From NCBI GenBank assembly GCA_963768765.1, contig CAVYJK010000020.1, positions 248,001-312,000 on the forward strand: a stretch of DNA of 64,000 nucleotides, given 5' to 3'. Position numbers and translations under genes: made by a program. The stretch comes from DASWLF01 sp963768765. GTDB taxonomy: Bacteria; Desulfobacterota; Desulfobaccia; Desulfobaccales; 0-14-0-80-60-11. Below are positions 28,813 to 40,071 of the stretch, in pieces (position 1 is the stretch's first letter; every line of letters starts with the position of its first letter). The notes below the pieces were generated by a model. The model saw nothing but the letters and a program-made list of their open reading frames with translations, had not been told where the DNA came from and did no database searches.

Positions 28813-30214
28813 TCAACGATCCTTGAGCAGCTCCCGCAAGACCTGATTCTCATAGACTGATGACTCCTCTTCGGCAAGGAGAATGAGTCCTTTTAAGAGC
28901 AAGGCGTTGTACTTTGGGTCAACCATGTTTACGGGGAGAATTATGGGGTTTCCTTTCCTATCAACATGAGTACAGAAACCATTCTCCACTCGATGAAATC
29001 GAAGGGCATTTTCCATCAGGCCGCGAGAACCTTGAAGATAGCCCGCATCACCGGTCAACTCACCTAGTCCGTCGCAGTGAAACGGCAAAATCCACCTGAT
29101 GATCAAGATGATCCCGATCACTTCCCTCATACATCGGCAGCAAACCATTGGCCCATTGATTCGCGAGCTGACTTTCGGCAACGCCCATGGCCCAATTCAG
29201 ATATTTCTGGTCCCGGTCAACAAACCAATAGGTGTCGCATAAAACGTCAATCAATATGAAGGTGTTTACCAGACCTGGTTTATCAACCTGCCCATTCCTA
29301 TAGTAACGGCCATATACGGTTCCATCTTTTACCAGTTTGGAGAAACATGCATTAATCCAATGGGTGATATGCTCTCGATAGCAGCTGTCGCCTGTTAACA
29401 GAAACAGTTCAATTAAAGTGAAGATCATCGTGGTATTGCTCTTCATCAATTGGACAAAATGTCCTGAGCTGGCGTATAAATAAAAGTTCTTGCGAGCTTG
29501 ATATTTGATCCGGCGTAGGAGAGATGTTTGTTGTTCTGCGGGAAGTATAGGACAATCCTTTTTATAGGTTTTCCGACTGGCATTCAGTTGCCCCAAAAAG
29601 TAATAAAATGGACGGTTTGAACTGCGGTAGGGGAACAAGCCTTCTTTGAGATAAAACCGGTTGTCAAGCCAGCGATGTACTATACCAACCACAAGGTCCA
29701 ACAAATTGGGGTAAATATCCAGCATCTCCAGAAAAGTTTCAAGCAGACCGGACGACCAGGGTGAAGAGTAAGGAGATGATTTCTTGGCGGCAAGATCATA
29801 GAACTCCAGCAGGACACCATCTGTCACAAAGTAATTCATACATTTGGCTACCGCATCATCCAGCAGGCTTTTTACCTGCGGGCTGTTTGTTCTGCGGAAG
29901 AGACTGTGCATCCCTCCTAAGTACTCGTCAATAAGATAGGAATAGATAATATTATTAAAAGGCAAGAGTGCATCAAAAGGATCGGGGCCTAACCTTGTTA
30001 TTTGCTCAAGCAAGAAATCAATTTCGCCGTAGTAAAGAAAGAATGGCGCCAAGTCATCAAAATTGTCAAAAATGGTGCGGTCCGAAACCGGGTAAGTGCG
30101 GGAAATGAGACCTTTGTCATTCAGATAATGGCTCTTGAAGTTCTCAATAATCCACGCAGCGATCTCCTGGCAACTCTCTCCCTTCAAGGTGCTGGCAGTC
30201 CCCGGCAGACTCAT
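28813..30214 (-). CDS. Uncharacterised helical-barrel-like protein (one frameshift near 29080)
   Basis: About 467 codons. Read from MSLPGTASTLKGESCQEIAA to HQVDFAVSLRR, then after a one-base shift LGELTGDAGYLQGSRGLMEN and on to LRELLKDR. Repeated helix pairs with aromatic-rich turns (NFDDLAPFFLYYGEIDFL, SPWSSGLLETFLEMLDIYPN) suggest an alpha/alpha toroid like those of uronate epimerases and lyases; this is impression, not a family match. No signal peptide. Its ATG overlaps the radical SAM stop by 4 bp. I do not recognise the family. Confidence 0.5.
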
Positions 30215-31656
30215 CGAGATCCTCCATCAAACCGCATGGTAAGTTGCTTCCGAATAATGCGGCGGTCCAAAAGAAACCGCAGCGGGTGGCGCAGCATATA
30301 GTTTCGCCTCCCAGTACGGATAGTCTCTGTCTCAAAAGTGCGTATTATTTCCATGCGGGATAGAAAATCTTTTGTTTCCATCGCCGAAAAATTCATGGTG
30401 GCGGAATGATGGTAATAACTGCCGTAGTCCGGTTTATCCGGGATCTTGCCAGCGCGCCGCAATTCATCCCAAAGTCCGGTGCCCGGGTAGGGGGTGAAAA
30501 CACTGAAGAGGGGGTTATCCGGCGCCAGGGCCCGGGCTAGCGCCAAGGTCTCGTCCATTTCTGGCCCGGTTTCCGTTGGCAGGCCGGTCATAAAATAGGC
30601 GGTCACCCGAATGCCGCACCGCTTAAGCATACGGACCAGCCGCCGTGCCTTGGCAATGTCCACCTTTTTGGCGACCAGGTTGCGAATGCGTTCCGAGCCG
30701 CTCTCGATGCCTAGATTGATCTGATAACATCCGGCCGCCCGCATTTTCTGGGCCAGCCCTTCCTCCAGGAGGTCAACCCTGGTATCGCAGCTCCAGCGAG
30801 CGCCGGGAAAATTTTTCATCCCGTCGCAGAAAGCCAGGACCCGGTCTGCCCTGATGGTGAAAGTATCGTCTTGGAGACGGAAAAGCCGCACCCCCTCACG
30901 GTAGAGGCCGGCTATTTCTTCCAGAACCCGGGAGACGGAACGGATCCGCACCCGTCGCGTCCAGAGCTTCTTGCTGGCACAGTACAGGCAAGGGTAGGGA
31001 CAGCCGCGGCTGGTGATGACCCCGCCCAGATCCGCCGGTATGTGGGAGTCCCGATCGATGAGACCTCGGTAGGAGGGTAGCGGCAAGGCATCGAGGTCTT
31101 CTATTAAAGGGCGTTTGGCAGTACACGTGACGGCGCTGGCCCGGCGATAAGCGATACCGGCGACGGTTTCCGGATTACCCCCGGAGGCGAGGAGAGCAAA
31201 GAGGGCCGCGGCCGTTTCTTCTCCTTCACCGATTGCCACATAATCGAAACACTTATATTCGAGCACTTCTTCAGGAACCAGGGTAGGATGAACCCCGCCC
31301 ACTACAACCGGCACCGATGCATCCTCTACACGTACAATCTGCGCCACGACGCAGGCTGAAGGGAACTCGGCGGTCATCGAGGTGATGCCCACGGCCTCCG
31401 GCCGGATCCGCCGCAGTACCGCACGCAGGCGCTGATATGCCGGATGCTCTTCGTCAGGCGTTCCTTGTCTTCCGATGAGCGTTGATTCCCGGTAACGGGG
31501 TCCGTTGCCGTACAGGTCGCCGTTGAAGAGGGCGACTTCGTGCCCTTGGCTTTCGAGCACCCCGGCAATTGCGGCAAGGCCCAACGAGACCGTCCCCACG
31601 TTGACCCCATGCAGGGTGTACCAGGGAGGGTCAATTAACAGTATTTTCACCGACAC
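30211..31656 (-). CDS. B12-binding domain radical SAM protein (third of three)
   Basis: 481 residues. MSVKILLIDPPWYTLHGVNV opens the cobalamin-binding region (VVVGGVHPTLVPEEVLEYK, YVAIGEGEETAAALF). The radical SAM site is SRGCPYPCLYCAS. The rest (YQINLGIESGSERIRNLV, YFMTGLPTETGPEMDETLAL) is typical. Overlaps the next gene (ATGA). The 275 bp upstream (31657-31930) hold no gene and no clear promoter. Confidence 0.86.
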   Translation of the reverse strand: MSVKILLIDPPWYTLHGVNVGTVSLGLAAIAGVLESQGHEVALFNGDLYGNGPRYRESTLIGRQGTPDEEHPAYQRLRAVLRRIRPEAVGITSMTAEFPSACVVAQIVRVEDASVPVVVGGVHPTLVPEEVLEYKCFDYVAIGEGEETAAALFALLASGGNPETVAGIAYRRASAVTCTAKRPLIEDLDALPLPSYRGLIDRDSHIPADLGGVITSRGCPYPCLYCASKKLWTRRVRIRSVSRVLEEIAGLYREGVRLFRLQDDTFTIRADRVLAFCDGMKNFPGARWSCDTRVDLLEEGLAQKMRAAGCYQINLGIESGSERIRNLVAKKVDIAKARRLVRMLKRCGIRVTAYFMTGLPTETGPEMDETLALARALAPDNPLFSVFTPYPGTGLWDELRRAGKIPDKPDYGSYYHHSATMNFSAMETKDFLSRMEIIRTFETETIRTGRRNYMLRHPLRFLLDRRIIRKQLTMRFDGGSR

Positions 31657-31930
31657 CCCTCGATCACAGGTTCAGGGCCCAACCGGCTGGCCCAGGACCT
31701 TTCCAGGCCCCGGGACGGATCAGTCCGTAAAGCGCTACTCTTTGCATGTTGCTTTCAACCTTTCATTTGGTTGGCAGCGGCAGGGCTGACAAATCAATTG
31801 CTCCCATTCCCCCTGAAATTCCGGGAAAGTCCAAGAAAGTTCTCTTCCAGCGGCGAATAACGGCAGAGTGGAGCTTGGCCAACTGCAAGCCCACCTCAGC
31901 GGGCCTGATGGCCGGCCGACTCGCAAAGAC

Positions 31931-33892
31931 TTAGGAGATGGCCAGCTTCCCCTGGGAGGATTTCAGCTCCAACACACTTTCCAGGGGTTGTTGCGGCACA
32001 TATTCCGGGAGAATTTCCCTGAGCTTCTTCCTGATGGCATGGGCATCATGAGTATTGGCGACGCGAAAGAGGTCTTCAAGAGCTCCATCCAGCCACCGCG
32101 TAAACTCATCCTGGCTCTTCTTGCCGTTCCAGCCGTTGGAGCGGAGCACCATGATTTTTTCATGCCTGGTGCCCACGATGCCTTCGCCCTGGGTGATGAG
32201 CTCTTCGTAAAGTTTTTCTCCTTCACGCAAACCGGTAAAGATGATCTCCACGTCTTTGCCCGGTTCCTTGCCGGAAAGCCGCACCAGCTCCTCCGCCATC
32301 TGGGCGATTTTGACCGGCGTGCCCATTTCCAGGATAAAGATTTCTCCGCCTTCGCCCAGCCCTCCGGCCTGCAGGATGAGCTGGGCCGCCTCGGGGATGG
32401 TCATGAAGTAGCGGGTCACTTCGGGATGGGTCACGGTAATCGGGCCACCCTGTTCCAACTGACGCCGGAAAAGGGGAAGCACCGATCCGGAGGAGCCGAT
32501 GACGTTGCCGAAGCGCACCGCCATGAAGCGGGTGCCGTTCCCCTGCAGCGACTGCACCATAAGCTCTGCCAGGCGCTTGCTGGCCCCCATGACATTGGTG
32601 GGCCGCACCGCCTTATCCGTGGAAACCAGCACGAAACGCTCCACCCCGTATTTCAGGGCCAGTTCCATAACCACCTGGCTGCCCAACACATTGTTATAGA
32701 TCGCCTCCCAGGGGTTTTTTTCCAGCATGGGCACGTGCTTGTAGGCCGCGGCATGAAAAATCAGCTGGGGCCGATATCCGCTGAAGACATCTTCCATCAG
32801 CGGTTGGTCCTGCACCCGGCTGAGGATGCACCGGTAGCGGGAGAAATTCAGTTCATGCTGCAGTTCCATCTGGATGTTATAGAGATTCACCTCGCTGGCA
32901 TCCACCAGGATGAGTTCTTCCGGGTCGAAGCGGATTATTTGGCGGCACAGCTCCGAGCCGATGGAGCCGCCGGCGCCGGTGACGAGCACCCGTTTGCCTT
33001 GCAGATACCGACTGATCTCCGTGGTATCCAGGTTCACCGGCGGGCGCCGCAGCAAATCTTCGTATTTCACATCGCGCAGACTCTTGATGCTCACCTTGCC
33101 GTCGATGATGGCGCCGATTTCCGGCAGGGTCCGGTAGCGAGCCTCGCAGCTCTTGCAAATCTCGATAATGCGCCGCATCTGGGGGCCGGTGGCGGAGGGG
33201 ATGGCAATGAGCACTTCATCAATTTTTTCTCGCTTGATGATCTTCAGGAAGCATTTCCACGCCGCCAAAGACTTTCAGTCCGTGCAGACTCCGTCCCCAT
33301 TTGGTGCGGTCATCGTCGAGGAAACCCACCACGTGGTAGTTGAGGTGCGGGATTGTCCAGAATTTCCCGGAACATCTTTTCCCCGGCTCCACCGGCACCA
33401 ATGATAAGTAATGATTTTTCCTTCTGGCCGGCGTTTGCTGCGGCTTAGAGAGATAAGAGGGCCAGAGCTGCTGAATTTCGGAATGGTGCTCGTATAGAAT
33501 GAGGCGAATGCCCAGGCGCAGCCCACCACTCAGTAATAAGGTTAGCATGCCGTCCAGCAAGAAAAACCGAACGGGGGACGCCTTGAAAGCCATTAATATA
33601 GAAAGTAGCGATAATATAAAACAGCATGGAAACTATAGCTGGCCTGCACCAGCCGCCACAAATCATTCAGGCTGGTGTAGCGCCACATGCCCCGGTACAG
33701 ACCGAAGAGAAAGAAGATTAAGATCTTGCCGGGTAAGAGAAACGGCAACAGCCTCAATATCTGGGTGCGGTAGAAAGGCTCCAGGATAAAGTCAAAGCGC
33801 AGCAGATAGGCGCCGACAAAGGCCATAACGAAAATCACGAGGTCGGCTGCCAGAACGATGTAAAATCGGCGATTGTGAAATTGGGCGAGCAT
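31931..33892 (-). CDS. PglF/CapD-type nucleotide-sugar 4,6-dehydratase, membrane-anchored (three or more frameshifts)
   Basis: About 650 codons when joined. N-terminal membrane domain MLAQFHNRRFYIVLAADLVI plus further helices to about 33600; a CoA-binding-like domain with VVGFLDDDRTKWGRSLHGLK; then the catalytic SDR domain from KRVLVTGAGGSIGSELCRQI to GASKRLAELMV. STDKAVRPTNVMGASKR carries the Met-Lys variant of the YxxxK site, as in PglF and WbpM. Family members make the 4-keto-6-deoxy intermediate of bacillosamine- or QuiNAc-type sugars. Frame breaks lie near 33600, 33390 and 33250. The catalytic half is intact. Confidence 0.85.
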
Positions 33893-34061
33893 GGTGCGGT
33901 TATCCGCTCGTGGTGATGCCGAGGTTAGAAGCGCTTTTCTCTGTTTTACGCTGAAACTGATCTGTTGCCAGCGAAAGAGGTACTGCCTTATTCGGGAGAT
34001 TCGGAAAATGTCGCTGGGACCGAAACCGGTTACGGGATGGCTCTCGATGGATATGCCTCAG

Positions 34062-36351
34062 TTAGCCAGTTCGCTGATCATCATAGTATTTGGAATAATA
34101 TTTATAGTGATAATGGTAGTAATAGTAGCCTCCGTAAGGATGGCCATGTGGCCGACGCAATTCAACACCGCGCCCAATACGGGGGCCTGGCTGAGGAGCT
34201 GGTGGGCCAGGCGGCCGGCGCTCTTGTGGGTGAATATTATGCCTGGTAACCAGCAGGACCCCGTCCACCAGGGCGGAGACAAACCGGGCATCGGCAAACC
34301 CCAGCACCGGAGGCGTATCGATGATGATATGATGAAACTGCTCCCGGAGTTGCGCCAGCAGCTCTTTGAAGGTCTCGGAGTTCAAGAGATTGCCGGGGTT
34401 GGGTGGCCTGGCCCCTGCGGTTATGATCGTCAGGTTGGGGATGGCGGTGGGCCGGAGAATCTCTTCCAGGGTGGCGCTGCCGGTCAGATAATTGCTCAGA
34501 CCGGGTTGGGAATCAAGCTGGAAGATCTTGTGAAGTCTGGGTTTCCTCAGGTCGCAATCGATCATGACCACCTGTCGTTCATTCAAGGCATAGGATTGGG
34601 CCAGATTGGAGACGACCATGGTTTTCCCTTCACTGGGATTGGGGCTGGTAACCATGATGGCGCCTGGAGGCCGGCCCGAAGTGGAGAGCATGATGGAAGA
34701 GTAGACGTGGCGAATGGCTTCACTGACCATGGACTGGGGCTGCTTATAAACGATTAAATCCATATCTGCCGCTTCCGCATTGCCCTGGCCGCCCCGCTGC
34801 AGCCAGGGGAGATAGCGCCATATCCCTGGCGCCTCGGACTTTTTCCTGGCGGCTGAGGCTTATTCTGCCGTTGCTGCCCAGCAGGGGCACGATCCCCAGC
34901 GAGGGTAAATTGCAGGCCCGTTCCAGGTCGTCCACGGATTTGATGGAGTCATCCAGATGTTCCACCAGCAAGGCCAGGCCAACGCCTAAGGTCAGGCCCA
35001 GAACCGCGGCCAGGGCCAGGTCGCGCATGGTTTTGGGCTTGAAAGGCTTGTCCGGCAGCCGGCCCGGGTCGATGACCGCCACGTTGGAAGGCACCATGGT
35101 GCCGGCGATGTTGGCCTCTTTGACCCGGGCCAACAGGGCCTGGTAGAGCTGCTCATTGGTCTGGGCATCCCGCTTCAGGATCTGAAAGTCGGTGAGATTA
35201 TCCTGCAGCTTGACCATCTGCCCTTTTTGGTCCGTGAAACTGTCGTTCAGGAGTTTCTCGGTCCGGTTGGCCGCTTCATAATCCGCCTTGACGCTTTCCT
35301 GGAGGCGTTGGACTTCGGCCTGGAGGCGGCTCTGCAATTCGGCCAGGTTGGCCTGTTCGGCCTGCAGGTCCGGATGCTCGCCCCGAAAAACCTTCTGCAG
35401 GGCCGAAACCTTGGCCTGTTGGGCCACCAACTGCTGGCGCAGTGCGGCCACCAAAGGATGATTGACAATCAGCGGGGCATTGGGGCCTTTTTCCTTAATC
35501 TGCTGATATTGCGCCTCCTTGGCCATTTTCTCGGCCTGGGCCTTGGTGAGCAGGCTGCTCAGATCGATGAATTTCTGGACCACGACGTTGTCTTTGTCTT
35601 CCAGGGTGTAGATATCGGTCTTTTGCCCGAATTTATAGAGCTTCTTCTGGGCCTCCTGCACCTTGGCCGCCATTTCCTGGAGCTGCTTGTCCAGCCATTT
35701 TCTTACCAGGGCAAAAGACTCATTGCGCCGGTCGATGGACAGGTACATGTATTCATCGGCAATGGCATTGACCACCTTTTGGGCCAGCGACTTGTCCGGG
35801 GATTGAAAGGACACTTCCACCAAATAGGAATTTTTGACCGGGGTGACCTCCAATTTCTTCAAAAAGGAGTTCATCATGACATCTTCAATCTCGGTCTCGC
35901 TTTTATCCGGGTTCTCTTCCCGGATGGACTTGAAATCGGGGTGCTCCTTCAGGTTCAAGGCCTGGATGACGCGCTGGGCCAGGGACTGGCTCTGCAGAAT
36001 CTTGTATTGGGTCTGCTGGAACTTCTCCAAGGAATCGCTGCCGGTGAGCTTGGACAACTTGTCGTCCACGGACACCTGGGAGCCGGGGTTGTCCTGGGTG
36101 ATCTGCAGCGTGGCAGTGGTGCGGAAGATCGGCGTCCGCAGTAAAGGTATAAAGCGCCGCCGCCAGGAATATGGTGAGGAAGGTGCCGATAATCCACCAC
36201 TTGCGTTTCAACAGGATATGCAGATATTCCCGCAGGTCCCGTCCCCTGATACATCTCCGCAATCATAATCCATCGGCGGAGGCGGAGGGGGACGGGCACG
36301 GGATGATAGATATGGCGGCACTACCATGGGGGGCTGGTCATGATTTGACAT
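34062..36351 (-). CDS. Wzc-type polysaccharide co-polymerase / tyrosine autokinase (several frameshifts)
   Basis: About 763 codons. From 36351 (AGGAG nine bases upstream) a proline-rich N-terminus, then after a shift near 36245 REYLHILLKRKWWIIGTF, a Wzz membrane helix. A long coiled-coil periplasmic domain follows (KVQEAQKKLYKFGQKTDIYT to AEVQRLQESVKADYEAANRT), a second helix LALAAVLGLTLGVGLALLVE, and a BY-kinase: SPNPSEGKTMVVSN (Walker A), MIDCDLRKPRLHKI (Walker A'), IIIDTPPVLG (Walker B). The end is a tyrosine cluster, GGYYYYHYHYKYYSKYYDDQ, the autophosphorylation tail. Compensating frame breaks lie near 34240 and 34160. It controls chain length and export together with the Wza-like protein. 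Confidence 0.88.
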
Positions 36352-36389
36352 CGGTTATATCTCCTAAGATTGTTTACTTCTGCTTAAGT

Positions 36390-37557
36390 TCAAAAAGCTG
36401 CCATGCTATAGGCACCGCTGGGGATGGGCAACAGGGTCCTGATAAGATAAAAGGTCTTTTTTATGGTGCTTTCGTTGACCACCACCACGTCGCTGTCTTT
36501 CAACGGCAGATCCGGATCATTTCTGGCAATGATGCTGCTCAGATTGGTATTGATGCTGATGGGTTTGCCCTGGTCATCAAAGCGCATGATGGTGATGTTA
36601 TTGGTCCCTAACATGGGGTCGACCCCTCCGGCCATGGCCACGGCCTGGGACACGGTCAGGTTTTCCTTAACCGCAATATTCCCCGGCTTTCTCACCCCCC
36701 CCAGGACATAGGCGGTGCCGGCGAAGGGCACATGGATCACATCGCCGTTGCGCACCGTGATGTTCAACTGCGGTTCTTGTCCGCTTACCAGGCGGCGGAG
36801 GTCGATCACCATGGTTTCGGTTTTCGGGGCAAAAGGCTGAGCGGCAGTCCCGGCCTTCATGGTCTTGGCCAGGTCCGGGGCGTTTTGATGCCGGATGACA
36901 TTGACGACATCACCGGCTTGGGCCCCACCGCCGGTTGGTGACCTGGTTCGAAAACCCGCCGGCCAGGGACAACACTTCCAGCAGGGTGCGGGGGCCGATG
37001 ATTTCGTAAGACCCGGGTTTGGCCACCGCGCCGGTGACCGCCACCCGCTGATGGCGGAATTCCTTGACCTCCACCGTAATCTGCGGATTCACCAGGAACC
37101 GGGCGTCATATAGTTCCACCAGCCGTTTTTCGATCTCCTGGGGAGTCATACCGGCCACTTTGACCACCCCCACCAGCGGCATGGTGATCTCTCCCTGGCC
37201 GTTGACCCGGAGCTCCCGGTTGAGATTGTCCTGGCCATAGATTTCGATGACCAACTGATCTTCCGGCCCCACCTTATAGTCTTTATAGCTGACCAGCGAA
37301 GCCTGGGTGGCCTGGACCATCAACTGGTTCTGTAAGTCCTTGTTGGGGTTGGGCGCCTGCCTCTGCGACAACGCCTGGGCCGTGAGGACTTGCTGGGAGG
37401 GACCGCCGCAGCCCCCTAACAGACCCAACCCTATAAATATTAGGGCAACCGAGCTCCATCTCGGGCTACCGGCAGGCTGTTTGGCTGCAAGATTATTCCT
37501 TTCCGTGGCCTTTTTGCCAGGAGGAGCGGTGAACGCTTCAAGGATCCTGTTAAGCAT
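36390..37557 (-). CDS. Wza-type polysaccharide export lipoprotein (one frameshift near 36930)
   Basis: About 389 codons. Signal and lipobox in LIFIGLGLLGGCGG (lipid-modified Cys about residue 50), an export domain YKVGPEDQLVIEIYGQDNLN, then SLBB domains: VAVTGAVAKPGSYEIIGPR and, after a one-base shift, TAYVLGGVRKPGNIAVKENL. The C-terminal amphipathic helix expected of the outer-membrane crown is short here. Outer-membrane exit channel for the polysaccharide, working with the Wzc-type protein encoded next. Confidence 0.85.
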
Positions 37558-37673
37558 CTTTTATTACCTCACTTTAAGAGTGGCAGTCCTCATGGAGGGG
37601 CGGCAGCGGAGAATTCAGATAGAAATCGATGTGTAGTAACCGAAAATTCAACAACCAATCCCCCGGGCCCGGG

Positions 37674-38225
37674 TTATGACCAGCGCTCCACTGCTTCGCC
37701 ATCCAATTCCACCGCCACCGACCGCTGGAACAGTTCCACCGAGACAATGAGACGGCGCTTCTTCTCCTTGCGCCCCAGGATGACACCGATCGCCCCGGCC
37801 AGGGGGCCTTCCAGCACCCGCACCAGAGTCCCGGTCTGCAGATAGGGCCAGTGGTAAAAAGGCTGGTCACCATCCACAATGGCCTTGACGGATTCGATGG
37901 TTTCCTCCGCCACCGGAGCGGGGCTGCCCTTGAAGCCCAGGAGCCGCACCACTCCCGGGGCCTTGAGCATCTCCCGGTAACCGTAAGAGTCGAGGGCCGT
38001 GCGGACGAAGAGATATCCTGGAAATAATGGGAGATTTATGAGGAGCCTGCGGTCCCGCCGGCGACTGAGGGTCCTCACCCGGGGCAAGAACACCTCCAGC
38101 CCCTTTTGCTGCAGAGCCTTCTCCACTTTGGCTTCGTGGCGGCATTGGGTATAGATTGCATACCAGGGGGGGGTGCTACCCTCTAAGGGGATTAGCTCTC
38201 TATTATTACTGTCGGTGTCTTCCAT
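37674..38225 (-). CDS. NusG/RfaH-family specialised transcription antiterminator
   Basis: 183 residues. NGN domain with PPWYAIYTQCRHEAKVEKAL and LPLFPGYLFVRT, then a KOW domain with VRVLEGPLAGAIGVILGRKE. ATG 38225 (MEDTDSNN) is preferred to an upstream in-frame start because AGGAAGG lies nearby. It is the first gene of the 30-kb minus-strand operon, where RfaH/UpxY-type factors typically load and let polymerase traverse long loci. No ops-like element is recognisable upstream. The gene therefore probably controls the whole island. Confidence 0.88.
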   Translation of the reverse strand: MEDTDSNNRELIPLEGSTPPWYAIYTQCRHEAKVEKALQQKGLEVFLPRVRTLSRRRDRRLLINLPLFPGYLFVRTALDSYGYREMLKAPGVVRLLGFKGSPAPVAEETIESVKAIVDGDQPFYHWPYLQTGTLVRVLEGPLAGAIGVILGRKEKKRRLIVSVELFQRSVAVELDGEAVERWS

Positions 38226-38355
38226 GACAATGCTCCGCCTTCCTGAGTTACAATGCAGATCCATTAAATAAATTGTTATATCTATCAGTTATGCCCTGAG
38301 AGCTAGTTTGCTTTAATAATCGGTGGCTGAAACTTAAATCGGCTTCAAAAAGTCG

Positions 38356-38547
38356 TTACTTTAGTGAAAATCTTGGTGATGTCCATAAAATTGTGGAAAT
38401 TTGTTTCAGGGTTTTACCCCTCCAGTTTTTGTTGAGCATCTGGGTGATGCTATACAGGATACGGCCGGAGCCGGCTTCTTTGGGGAAACAGTTGTTCATG
38501 GGGCGGATGCACCGGCGGCGGCAGCTTTTAAAAGGGAAGAGCGACAT
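38356..38547 (-). pseudogene. Possible mutator-family (IS256-like) transposase C-terminal relic
   Basis: A short reading with FPKEAGSGRILYSITQMLNK and NWRGKTLKQI resembles the C-terminal end of mutator-type transposases, which have a similar FP-x-S-x-R-x-x-Y pattern. No catalytic DDE residues or inverted ends are present. It lies just upstream of the antiterminator gene, so it may have replaced part of the promoter region. Weak call. Confidence 0.35.
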
Positions 38548-38612
38548 AATCCGGGATAAATGGGGTCATCCGACCTAATATCTCTTGAAAAAGGAGAAAG
38601 GTTCCAAGCGCC

Positions 38613-38912
38613 ATGCGGATCAACCCCAGGTTCGCCTTTATTGAACAACCACGGACCAACGCCATGGTTGAGCCCTTCCTCAGGACGCTCAAGGAGCAGG
38701 GCATCCACGACCGGGGGTTCCGGGTACTCAAGGAGGTGAGGGAGGCGGTAAGAGGCTTTTTGGACCTCTACAACGGGGAGTGGCTGCTGGGTCAAGAAAA
38801 CCGGATGGGGTACAACCGCCTGGGCATCTCTTTGAGGCGGTATCTCCCCGAAGAAAAGGTAACCGCATTGAGGGCATGGTCAATTTTTCAGAACCACGCT
38901 TCACTTGCTTAG
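38613..38912 (+). pseudogene. Integrase-core (IS3/IS481-like) transposase C-terminal relic
   Basis: About 95 residues: PRTNAMVEPFLRTLKEQGIH, then LDLYNGEWLLGQENRMGYNR. This is the last part of an rve-type transposase, where the catalytic Glu sits in the E-P-F-L-R-T-L-K stretch; the two upstream Asp residues are absent. The reading frame has an ATG but no coherent N-terminus. It sits between the exopolysaccharide operon and the outer-membrane protein gene. Confidence 0.6.
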
Positions 38913-38956
38913 GTTTTTTGTGGTATAAGTCAGGAAAGAAACTTGGGGATAGACAC

Positions 38957-39814
38957 ATGAAAATAAACAGAAAAAATTGGTTATGGCCTCTGGTTCTGAT
39001 GGTGATGATTTCCTTTTTGGCCTTTGCCTCCCCCAAACCGGCGGCAGCCCTGTCCTCCGGCGATACCCTGGTCGTCACCTGCGTGCCCTTGGGTGCAGTG
39101 GTGGGCGTGGCGGCGGCCGGCTATCTGCTTTATAAGAATCGTTTCTCTCAACCGGCTGATGCCAAGGGCCGCTTGGGATATAAGGGCCCCGGGGAATTTT
39201 TCATCGGCGGTTTTTTCGGCGGCTCCTTTGTGCCTGGCACCGATTGGACATATCAGATAGGCGGCCAGAATATCACCGCCCGGAAGATGACTATCGACCC
39301 TGGGGTCATGGGTGGCATCAAATTGGGCTACTTCTTGGATAGTGTTCCCTATTTTGGGGTGGAAGCCGAAGGTAGCATCGGCGACCATCCCCAGCCCTCC
39401 CAGACAGTGGCCTTGCATCCGCCACTGGCCGGGGTCACTGCCGGCCGGGTGCCCAGCCAAACCCTCCTGGCCTGGACCATGGCCTTTCACCTGGTGGGCC
39501 GTTATGGCTTCCTGCCGGACCAGGAAGTGCCTTTCGGCCGGCTGCAACCGTATGTGGGGCTAGGTCCGGGCCTGGTGATGCTTTACGGCGAAGCTGATTC
39601 CGCCAAGAACTTCTCCTTGGAGGTGGAGGCCGGCCTGCGCTATATGTTCACCAAACATCTGGGCGGCTTTCTGGAATATAAATTCAGCAAGCAGTGGAGT
39701 GTCGAATTAGAATCCCAACAACTCTTTTATAACAACACCGGCGTTACCGCCAGCAAAGCGGTCTTCGACTTCGACCGGCATCAGGTGGTGGTCGGCTTGG
39801 CATATCATTTTTAA
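38957..39814 (+). CDS. Outer-membrane beta-barrel protein
   Basis: 285 residues. Signal peptide MKINRKNWLWPLVLMVMISF to about residue 34 (SPKPAAA). Then a short membrane-like stretch (VPLGAVVGVAAAGYLLYKN) and alternating beta strands of an OmpW/OprF-like barrel: GEFFIGGFFGGSF, GGIKLGYFLDSVPYFGVEAE, GRLQPYVGLGPGLVMLYGEA, and a last strand HQVVVGLAYHF ending in phenylalanine, the BAM signal. ATG 38957 is chosen at the signal peptide. Function unknown; placed beside the island's phosphatase. The gap 39815-40071 shows nothing. Confidence 0.8.
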   Translation: MKINRKNWLWPLVLMVMISFLAFASPKPAAALSSGDTLVVTCVPLGAVVGVAAAGYLLYKNRFSQPADAKGRLGYKGPGEFFIGGFFGGSFVPGTDWTYQIGGQNITARKMTIDPGVMGGIKLGYFLDSVPYFGVEAEGSIGDHPQPSQTVALHPPLAGVTAGRVPSQTLLAWTMAFHLVGRYGFLPDQEVPFGRLQPYVGLGPGLVMLYGEADSAKNFSLEVEAGLRYMFTKHLGGFLEYKFSKQWSVELESQQLFYNNTGVTASKAVFDFDRHQVVVGLAYHF

Positions 39815-40071
39815 CCGGCCCTCCAGGATGTTGCTGAAACACTCGAAATAGGGGGGATCATCCGGTAAGGTGTGTTGGTCACGCGGGCCCCACCGCTTCC
39901 CGCGTCCCGCCTGCAAATCTCCTCGTAACCCGGCTCTTTGCCCCCCGACTCTGTCGGCTCGTAGCCGGCGCTGGCGTTCAACCTAACCCTTCAGCCCGTT
40001 ATAGGCCGCGTAAAACTGAAGCTTCTTTTCCGGAAACCGGGGATGGCCGCCAAATTCCAGATTAAAGAACC

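Noticed and set aside
31868..33343. 491-codon plus-strand reading opposite the dehydratase gene
   Set aside because: Low-complexity, His/Gly-rich antisense reading; the minus strand encodes a clear SDR enzyme.
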